Shown in pieces: positions 1 to 5,568 of a DNA stretch of 6,811 nt. The stretch is from Bacillota bacterium (GTDB taxonomy: Bacteria > Bacillota > Clostridia > Lachnospirales > Lachnospiraceae). Both the position numbers and the translations under genes were made by a program. Location of the stretch: positions 1 to 6,811 of the forward strand of contig JAEZFH010000233.1 of the NCBI GenBank assembly GCA_023437885.1, given 5' to 3'. Every line of letters begins with the position of its first letter. The first letter of the stretch is position 1. A model generated the notes under the pieces. That model saw only the letters and a list, made by a program, of their open reading frames with translations, had not been told where the DNA came from and made no database searches.

Positions 1-3000
1 AGAAGCAGAAGATATACATGAAGTTTGTAGATGAAGCTACCGGGGTAAGCGGCGGTGCCATTACAGCAGGGATAGAATTTAAAAGCAGTGATACTACGGT
101 GGTTGATGTGGATCCGGCATCGGGTGAGCTTACGGCAAAGGGAGGAGGCAGTGCAGATATAACAGTCAGCAGCACCACCTTTTCCGGCACGGACAAGCCA
201 ATGACAGCGACGATTAGGGTGGTTGTGGTGCCGACCTTTAATGTATCCTTGAGTGAAACTGTCACAGCGGAATCCTGGTATAAAAAGGGAGAGGGAACCC
301 CGGTCATGGATTTTCCTTCGAATTTTATAGTAAAGTCCAACGCGAGGTATGCTGATAAATTAAAGTGGGAAGTATATGATTGCAGCGGAGGGACTCCCAA
401 AAAGCTGGCCGCAGATTCTGCAAAGCTTAGTTATACAGTCAGCGATATGAGCGGACATGTAGAGTTCCATAACGTGAAGGCCGGAACCTACGAGATATGG
501 GCCTTTGCCGGCAAGGATTATAAAGAGGGACATAATATCAAGTATGCCTACATGAAGATCGTTGTTCCGATCAGAATGGATGATAACAGCCTTGTGATGC
601 AAGTGAAGGATACCTACGATATTTTTAAAAACTCCAATATACCGGGTGCCAAGGCATTTACCTACAGTTCCAGTGATCCCAATGTCGTAAGTGTTACGGA
701 ATTGGGTGTATTAAAGGCAAGAATAAAAGGAACTGCCGAAATCACATGTACTCTGGATCCGAGCTGGAAGCTTTATACAGAAACGGTACAGGAGAAATTT
801 ACAATTACAGTGAGGGTCATTGACGGAATAGCACTTAATATCACCAACGCTAAAATATATGTGGGTGGTACTCTGCAACTGCTTGCCGATGTCACCGATA
901 AGACACAGGCAACCTGGTCCTCTAATAATGAGAAGGTCGCCACGGTTAAGGACGGGCTTGTTACCGGAAAGACTGAAGGAGATGCAGAAATTACAGCCAG
1001 TGTTACCATTGACGGAGTAGTCAAGACGGCAGTCTGCCGGATCAAGGTGGAAAAGACGGTAACCAAGATTGTTCTGGAGCCGGCGGTGAAAACCCTGGGG
1101 ATCGGTGACTATTTTACGTTAGCAGCCAAAATGACACCCGAAGATCTGACAGTAAGTTTGATATGGAGATCCTCGAATGAAAACGTGGTTAAGATCGTGG
1201 AGACCGGAGACAAAACGGCTACGGTTCAGGGTGTAGCCGGCGGAGTCGCGGTAATCTCTGCAATTAATGAGGATAATGTAGTTGTGGGCTACTGCCATGT
1301 GACTGTCCGGCAGCCGGTCGAAAGCATTGAGTTATCCGAATATAGTATTACTGCAAATTTGAATGGGAGACTAATCCAGCTCAATGCCATAGTACGCCCT
1401 GATAATGCGGTGAATAAGAAAGTACTCTGGAGTTCCACCGACACCAGCAAGGCTACCGTGGATAAGAACGGTCTCGTAAAAGTTATTAAACCGGGAACGG
1501 TATCCATTATCGCCACCTCGGAGGATAATCCGAAGGTCACTGCGATATGCAATATTAATGTTCTAATCCCGGTCAATTCTATATCGCTGGATCATGCGGA
1601 GAAGATAATGAATGTCGGGGATACCGTACGGCTGTCCTATACCATGAGTCCTGCGGATGCCAGTGCTAACGGTGTTATCTGGACCTCAACGAATCCGAAG
1701 GTTGCTTCTATCAACGGAACAGGCCTGGTCAGTGCAAAGAGCCCCGGAACAGCGGTTATCATATTGAAGTCACTGGATGGAGGATATACCTCCTACTGTA
1801 ATATCATAGTAAAGCGAAATGCCGCAGGAATCAAATTGGATGCGTCGGCGTTGAATCTGAAGGCGGGGGAAGTTTATGCATTAAAGGCGGCTTTGACACC
1901 TGCCGACAGTACAGATGCGAAGATTACCTGGGAAACCAGCGATGCCAAGGTCGCGACCGTTGATGCAAACGGCAAGGTTACGGCGAAAGCAACAGGTTCT
2001 GCAATTATCATGGCAAAGCTGGCTACGGGTGCCACCGCATACTGTAAGGTGAATGTAACCACGCCGGTAAGCGGATTATTGATTAATTTTACAGAGAAAA
2101 CAATCTATATCAAAGAAAAATTCAAGCTGAAGGTATCAGTTACACCCAGCAATGCCACGGAACTGGATGTGACCTGGGTCAGCTCGAATACCAAAATTGC
2201 CACGGTGGATGAGAACGGTGAAGTGACGGGAGTTGCCGGAGGTACTGCAATCATCACCTGTAAAACCAAGGATGGCGGTTATTCTGCCAACTGTGTGCTG
2301 ACAGTACTGGAAGGAGTTACAAATATCAGCTTAAATTATCAGACTTACTACCTTGGAGTGGATAAGTCCGTGACGCTGGTTGCTACCGTATCCTCCCCGT
2401 CCGCAACAAATCAGGAGATACGCTGGTCCACCAGTGATTCCGATATCGCAACGGTTAATCAGAAGGGTAAAGTAACAGGCAAAAAGAAGGGAAATGTTAC
2501 AATTACCGCCACTGCCATGGATGGCAGTGATGCGGAGGCCACCTGCGAGATACAGGTGGTGAAACCGGTAGAAAGCGTTTCATTGAACAGTGCGAGCATT
2601 TCCTTGCTGGTAGGTCAGACCAGGAAGCTGAAAGTGACAGTAGAGCCTGCAAGCGCGACACTTAAGGGTATAAAATGGACCTCCAGTGATCCCAGTGTAG
2701 CGATTGTTGATGAGGACGGCGAGGTAATTGCTGTCAAGGCAGGAAGTGCGACAATTACCGCAGAGGCTCTGGACAACAGCGGGAAAAAGGCATTAAGCTA
2801 TGTGAGTGTATATGATCGTGTTGCTTCTACAGGAATAACCTTGCAGGATAAGCAGGTTGTTATGCTTCCGGGAGAGGAAAAAATAGTCAGGGGCGTTACC
2901 ATACCCGCCAATTCTACGGATAAACTCACCTGGAGCACCGATAATACGGCTGTAGCCAAGGTGGACAAGAATACGGGTAGAATTACAGCAAGAGCGAAAG

Positions 3001-3290
3001 GTGTTGCTTATATTACCGCGATGACTGACTCGGGAAAAACCGCACAGGTAGAAGTGATTGTGATCGGCCTGAATATAACGAGCCTTACGCTGGAGCAGTA
3101 TACGAAGTATGAGTATCCTCTCCAAGTAGAGGGTACAACTTCGACTGTAAGCTGGAGTATTGATAATCCCCGGGTAGCGGTAGTAACCAATGGATCGGTC
3201 AGCGCCAGAGGATTGGGGAAGGCAACCATAACTGCAACAGTAAATGGACGAAAGTTGACTTGCAAGCTGACCGTAGTCAAAATTAAATAA
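1..3290 (+). CDS. Tandem Ig-like (Big_2) repeat surface protein, 5'-truncated
   Basis: The reading frame is already open at the left edge (first full codon at 3) and runs to TAA at 3288-3290, giving about 1,095 visible residues. ATG 18 is the first in-frame ATG, but it has no ribosome binding site and falls inside an Ig-like domain, so the true start is upstream. The protein consists of about 13 Ig-like units: a partial one (to about 233), a divergent one (237-569), a looser one (570-824), then ten regular units from 825 to 3287. The regular units carry the Big_2 pattern: W-S-S/T-x-x-x-x-V-A-x-V, then G-x-V-x-x-x-x-x-G-x-A-x-I-x-A. Such domains form stalks or adhesive rods on secreted and surface proteins; that role here is inferred from the family. 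No enzyme domain, LPXTG sorting signal, S-layer homology domain or C-terminal membrane helix is visible, so any anchor or signal peptide must be upstream. Big_2 assignment is firm; ligand and function are unknown. Confidence 0.93.
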   Translation, partial: KQKIYMKFVDEATGVSGGAITAGIEFKSSDTTVVDVDPASGELTAKGGGSADITVSSTTFSGTDKPMTATIRVVVVPTFNVSLSETVTAESWYKKGEGTPVMDFPSNFIVKSNARYADKLKWEVYDCSGGTPKKLAADSAKLSYTVSDMSGHVEFHNVKAGTYEIWAFAGKDYKEGHNIKYAYMKIVVPIRMDDNSLVMQVKDTYDIFKNSNIPGAKAFTYSSSDPNVVSVTELGVLKARIKGTAEITCTLDPSWKLYTETVQEKFTITVRVIDGIALNITNAKIYVGGTLQLLADVTDKTQATWSSNNEKVATVKDGLVTGKTEGDAEITASVTIDGVVKTAVCRIKVEKTVTKIVLEPAVKTLGIGDYFTLAAKMTPEDLTVSLIWRSSNENVVKIVETGDKTATVQGVAGGVAVISAINEDNVVVGYCHVTVRQPVESIELSEYSITANLNGRLIQLNAIVRPDNAVNKKVLWSSTDTSKATVDKNGLVKVIKPGTVSIIATSEDNPKVTAICNINVLIPVNSISLDHAEKIMNVGDTVRLSYTMSPADASANGVIWTSTNPKVASINGTGLVSAKSPGTAVIILKSLDGGYTSYCNIIVKRNAAGIKLDASALNLKAGEVYALKAALTPADSTDAKITWETSDAKVATVDANGKVTAKATGSAIIMAKLATGATAYCKVNVTTPVSGLLINFTEKTIYIKEKFKLKVSVTPSNATELDVTWVSSNTKIATVDENGEVTGVAGGTAIITCKTKDGGYSANCVLTVLEGVTNISLNYQTYYLGVDKSVTLVATVSSPSATNQEIRWSTSDSDIATVNQKGKVTGKKKGNVTITATAMDGSDAEATCEIQVVKPVESVSLNSASISLLVGQTRKLKVTVEPASATLKGIKWTSSDPSVAIVDEDGEVIAVKAGSATITAEALDNSGKKALSYVSVYDRVASTGITLQDKQVVMLPGEEKIVRGVTIPANSTDKLTWSTDNTAVAKVDKNTGRITARAKGVAYITAMTDSGKTAQVEVIVIGLNITSLTLEQYTKYEYPLQVEGTTSTVSWSIDNPRVAVVTNGSVSARGLGKATITATVNGRKLTCKLTVVKIK
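825..3287 (+). repeat. Ten tandem Big_2 Ig-like repeat units (protein-level)
   Basis: Unit starts, placed at the first strand (typically V-x-x-I/V-x-L), are 825, 1059, 1317, 1572, 1821, 2067, 2316, 2568, 2820 and 3069. Lengths are 78, 86, 85, 83, 82, 83, 84, 84, 83 and 73 codons. The period is therefore about 83-85 residues, with a shorter final unit that ends the protein. Units resemble each other in protein but share little continuous DNA identity. This points to old duplications held under selection, not recent slippage, and makes the array a poor substrate for homologous repeat loss. Boundaries were set by eye and may be off by a few residues. Confidence 0.85.
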
Positions 3291-3356
3291 TTCTGTACCA
3301 ACAAAATATTGGATTCTAAAGAGCATTATTCAGAACAAGTTTAAGTGATTTTTTCT

Positions 3357-3384
3357 TTGATAACCTTAACTGAAAAGGTATAAA
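3357..3384 (+). promoter_or_regulatory. Candidate sigma-A promoter upstream of the hairpin
   Basis: TTGATA (3357-3362) and TATAAA (3379-3384) are separated by 16 bases; each hexamer matches the sigma-A consensus at 5 of 6 positions. Transcription would start near 3391, at the base of the long hairpin at 3389-3446. It lies about 70 bases after the Ig-repeat gene and could drive a longer recN leader or a very short hairpin RNA. The stretch is AT-rich, so a chance match is possible. Confidence 0.4.
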
Positions 3385-3388
3385 GTGC

Positions 3389-3448
3389 AACTGGTTCATG
3401 AAGTAGATCCCGGGGAAAAGCCGGAGGATAACTTCATGAACCGGTTTT
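3389..3448 (+). terminator. Long inverted-repeat hairpin, probable terminator of the Ig-repeat gene
   Basis: The arms AACTGGTTCATGAAGT (3389-3404) and ACTTCATGAACCGGTT (3431-3446) pair over 16 positions with a single G-U wobble. The 26-base loop (3405-3430) can fold further: ATCC with GGAT and CGG with CCG, leaving a two-base bulge. The T run is short (3445-3448, then AATTT), so as an intrinsic terminator it is unusual: strong stem, weak tail, about 100 bases after the stop codon. It is the only strong hairpin between the Ig-repeat gene and recN. It could instead be a leader RNA structure or an operator, because a candidate promoter ends just before it and each arm contains the palindrome TTCATGAA. 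Confidence 0.55.
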
Positions 3449-3535
3449 AATTTCCGCAGAGTATTAAAGATTTGTTGATATTGGACAGACCATCAAGGTT
3501 TGATTGGTAATTCCTAACAGGATTTAAAGTAGTCG

Positions 3536-3564
3536 TTGCGAATAAAAAATCCTTGTGTTACAAT
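3536..3564 (+). promoter_or_regulatory. Probable recN promoter (sigma-A, extended -10)
   Basis: TTGCGA (3536-3541) and TACAAT (3559-3564) are separated by the optimal 17 bases. The -35 matches consensus at 4 of 6 positions and the -10 at 5 of 6. The bases just before the -10 are TGT, giving the extended -10 signature TG-N, which compensates for the weaker -35. The predicted start, near 3571, falls inside a LexA-like box. The leader to the proposed recN start at 3682 would be about 110 bases. Confidence 0.65.
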
Positions 3565-3570
3565 ACTTTC

Positions 3571-3584
3571 AGAACATATGTTTT
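3571..3584 (+). promoter_or_regulatory. LexA (SOS) box overlapping the recN start point
   Basis: AGAACATATGTTTT matches the Firmicutes LexA/DinR consensus CGAACRNRYGTTYC at 12 of 14 positions; only the outermost base on each side differs. The core GAAC-N4-GTTT is nearly symmetric, as expected for a dimer site. It begins 7 bases after the -10 hexamer and covers the predicted transcription start, a position where a bound repressor would block initiation. recN is a classic SOS gene in Escherichia coli, so site and gene fit. LexA control in this organism is inferred. Confidence 0.65.
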
Positions 3585-3592
3585 AACGATGG

Positions 3593-3622
3593 AATGTGTA
3601 TCCGGCATAGCACATTGTTTTT
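3593..3622 (+). other. Weak hairpin plus T run in the recN leader
   Basis: AATGTGTAT (3593-3601) can pair with ATA (3607-3609) and CACATT (3611-3616), leaving G3610 bulged and a five-base loop. It is followed by G and five Ts (3618-3622). The layout resembles a small intrinsic terminator between the recN promoter and the gene, but the stem is AT-rich and short. It may act as an attenuator or have no role. Confidence 0.3.
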
Positions 3623-3668
3623 GACGGTACCATCACTTCAGACAAATGCATGATAATTTGCAGGGAAA

Positions 3669-3674
3669 AGAGGG
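3669..3674 (+). promoter_or_regulatory. Ribosome binding site that decides the recN start
   Basis: AGAGGG sits 7 bases before TTG 3682, the normal spacing. No comparable purine-rich site precedes the alternative ATG at 3646, where the upstream bases are CTTCAGACAAATGC. This places the start at the TTG. Confidence 0.7.
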
Positions 3675-3681
3675 ATACTAT

Positions 3682-5367
3682 TTGTTAATCAGCTTGCATG
3701 TGAAGAATTTTGCAATTATTAATGAGGTTGAAGTCAATTTTAAGGATCGCCTCAATATTATGACAGGTGAAACAGGTGCCGGAAAGTCAATTATCATCGG
3801 TTCGGTTAACGCCGCCCTTGGAGCAAAGATAGGGAAGGATATTGTGAGAAGCGGGGCAGAATATGCACTGGTTGAACTTGTTTTTGAATCCAGGGATGAA
3901 GCGGTCTTTGATGCAATGCGTGAGCTTGATATCCCCATTGAAGGCGACCAGATCATCATATCCCGTAAGATCATGTCAGGGAGAAGCATCTGCCGGATTA
4001 ACGGTGAGAATGTAACAGCCTCTGCCCTGGCGGCTATTGCAGGAATGCTGATTGATATTCATGGACAGCACGAGCATCAATCCCTGCTGAACAAAGCAAA
4101 GCATCTGGAGATCGTGGACCGTTTTGCAAAGGATGAGATCGGAACGCTTAAGACCGCGCTGGAACAGACCTATAAGGAATATATGCGATTAAAGCAGGAG
4201 CATGAGAACTCCGGAATCGACGAAGAGAAAAGACTAAGAGAAATTGCTTTTTTAGAATATGAGATGAATGAAATTAAAAGTGCAGCACTGGTTCCCGGAG
4301 AGGATGAGGGGCTTGCGATCCGGTATAAGAAGCTGTCCAATGCCAATATCATTTCGGAAGGGCTCCAGAATACATACCGTTATACCGGTTATGATTCTGC
4401 TGCGGCAGGAGATGCCATAGGACGCGCGCTTCGCCAATTGATGAAGCTGGCTGAATATGATGAAGGGATTAATGGATTTTTGAATCAGGTGTCGGATATT
4501 GACGGTTTACTGAATGATTTGAACCGGGATCTTTCTCAGTATATCTCCGATATGGAGAATCCGGAGGAGGAACTGATGGAGGTCACAAAGAGACTTGATT
4601 TAATCAATCACCTGAAATCAAAGTATGGTAATTCCACAGAGCTGATCCTGAATTATTACAGGGATTGTGAGGAGAAGCTGTCTAAGTATCGGGATTATGA
4701 TGAATATATGGATAAGCTGGGGAAGGAACTTGCCTTGGCAGAGGACAGGCTGAAGCTTCTGTGCGGCCAATTATCCGAGATACGCAAGAGCAAAGCCAAG
4801 GAATTAACCAAACGGATTCGGGACGCTTTAATTGCCTTGAACTTCCTTGAGGTCAAGTTCGATATGATCTTTGAGCAGACCCAGCATTACTGCGCCAACG
4901 GCTATGATGAAGGTGAATTCATTCTGTCCACTAATCCGGGAGAAGCCTTGAAGCCGTTGTCAAAAGTTGCATCCGGAGGAGAGCTTTCCCGTATAATGCT
5001 GGGAATAAAATCGGTGCTGGCTGAAAAGGATGAGATTGAAACTTTGATTTTTGATGAAATTGATGTCGGAATCAGCGGACGAACTGCTCAAAAGGTATCG
5101 GAACAGCTTTCCATGATTGCCAGACATCATCAGATCATCTGCATAACCCATCTTGCACAGATTGCAGCTATGGCGGATGCTCACTATGTTATTGAGAAGC
5201 AGACGGATGGAATATCAACCCAGACCACGATTCGCAAGCTTGACGAGAGTGAAACAATTGATGAATTATCCCGCATTCTCGGCGGTGCGGAGATCACAGA
5301 TCGTGTACGTGAGAATGCAAAAGAGATGAAGGAACTGGCATCAGCTACTAAAAAATACATCCTTTAA
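3682..5367 (+). CDS. recN: DNA repair protein RecN
   Basis: RecN is an SMC-like ATPase that acts on the nucleoid early in double-strand-break repair, working with RecA-dependent recombination. From TTG 3682 the product is 561 residues, close to the known 550-580. Motifs in order: Walker A GETGAGKS at 29-36; the RecN-typical D-I-H-G-Q-H-E-H-Q stretch at 125-133, containing the Q-loop; charged coiled-coil arms roughly 150-385; ABC signature SGGELS at 431-436; Walker B TLIFDEID at 454-461 with D458 and E459; and the switch histidine H490 in ITHLAQ. Nothing is missing. TTG 3682 is preferred because AGAGGG (3669-3674) lies 7 bases upstream and because RecN proteins normally begin just before the L-x-V-K-N-F segment. 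The in-frame ATG 3646 would add 12 unconserved residues and has no ribosome binding site. A LexA-type promoter precedes the gene and a terminator follows it. Confidence 0.97.
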   Translation: MLISLHVKNFAIINEVEVNFKDRLNIMTGETGAGKSIIIGSVNAALGAKIGKDIVRSGAEYALVELVFESRDEAVFDAMRELDIPIEGDQIIISRKIMSGRSICRINGENVTASALAAIAGMLIDIHGQHEHQSLLNKAKHLEIVDRFAKDEIGTLKTALEQTYKEYMRLKQEHENSGIDEEKRLREIAFLEYEMNEIKSAALVPGEDEGLAIRYKKLSNANIISEGLQNTYRYTGYDSAAAGDAIGRALRQLMKLAEYDEGINGFLNQVSDIDGLLNDLNRDLSQYISDMENPEEELMEVTKRLDLINHLKSKYGNSTELILNYYRDCEEKLSKYRDYDEYMDKLGKELALAEDRLKLLCGQLSEIRKSKAKELTKRIRDALIALNFLEVKFDMIFEQTQHYCANGYDEGEFILSTNPGEALKPLSKVASGGELSRIMLGIKSVLAEKDEIETLIFDEIDVGISGRTAQKVSEQLSMIARHHQIICITHLAQIAAMADAHYVIEKQTDGISTQTTIRKLDESETIDELSRILGGAEITDRVRENAKEMKELASATKKYIL

Positions 5368-5397
5368 AAAACTAAAAAAGAGAGAATACTTACAGTG

Positions 5398-5428
5398 AGG
5401 ATATACAATACTATGTATATCCTTTTTT
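5398..5428 (+). terminator. Intrinsic terminator after recN
   Basis: AGGATATACA (5398-5407) pairs perfectly over 10 bp with TGTATATCCT (5414-5423) around the 6-base loop ATACTA. A run of six Ts follows (5423-5428), the first of which closes the stem. It begins 30 bases after the recN stop codon and precedes spoIVB by 140 bases. It should therefore end recN transcripts and leave spoIVB dependent mainly on its own promoter. Confidence 0.85.
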
Positions 5429-5445
5429 GATTCTAATAATGAGAA

Positions 5446-5474
5446 GTATGCGCAATTTGGGGAAATCCATGGTT
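5446..5474 (+). promoter_or_regulatory. Candidate sigma-G/sigma-F type promoter for spoIVB
   Basis: GTATG (5446-5450) fits the Bacillus subtilis sigma-G -35 pattern GHATR. After 17 bases comes CATGGTT (5468-5474), which matches CATNHTA at 5 of 7 positions. It lies in the 140-base stretch between the recN terminator and spoIVB, about 95 bases before the start codon. spoIVB is transcribed in the forespore by sigma-F and sigma-G in B. subtilis, so a site of this class is expected here. The -10 is poor and I see no convincing sigma-A promoter in the same stretch. Confidence 0.3.
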
Positions 5475-5568
5475 ACAGTTCAGCGCTGCAGGAACGGAGA
5501 TTGTTATTCTTCTACGGAAACTGCTTGGAATAAAGTGAAAATCTAGATAAAAGGTATGAGGTGAAAGG

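Noticed and set aside
18..20. ATG 18 as the true start of the Ig-repeat protein
   Set aside because: The frame is open upstream to the window edge, there is no ribosome binding site, no signal peptide follows, and the ATG falls inside an Ig-like domain.
825..3287. CRISPR array or DNA-level tandem repeat over the roughly 250-bp periodic region
   Set aside because: The period is in protein only. There are no identical short DNA repeats or spacers, and the units are coding Big_2 domains.
2793..3326. A 177-codon open frame on the - strand over the end of the Ig-repeat gene
   Set aside because: It is antisense to well-conserved Big_2 domains, resembles no family I know and is rich in Ser, Arg, Tyr and Cys in the manner of a reversed frame. 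No separate gene is supported.
3333..3342. A second LexA-like site, GAACAAGTTT, after the Ig-repeat gene
   Set aside because: The half-sites are separated by 2 bases, not the 4 needed for a Firmicutes LexA box.
3489..3508. Small hairpin ACCATCAA / TTGA-T-TGGT in the gap before recN
   Set aside because: It has a 3-base loop and a bulge, no T run, and no relation to a promoter or start; stems of this size are common by chance.
5439..5546. A 35-codon ATG-to-TAG frame between recN and spoIVB
   Set aside because: No ribosome binding site precedes ATG 5439, it starts 10 bases after the recN terminator, and the product resembles nothing known; it also covers the candidate spoIVB promoter.
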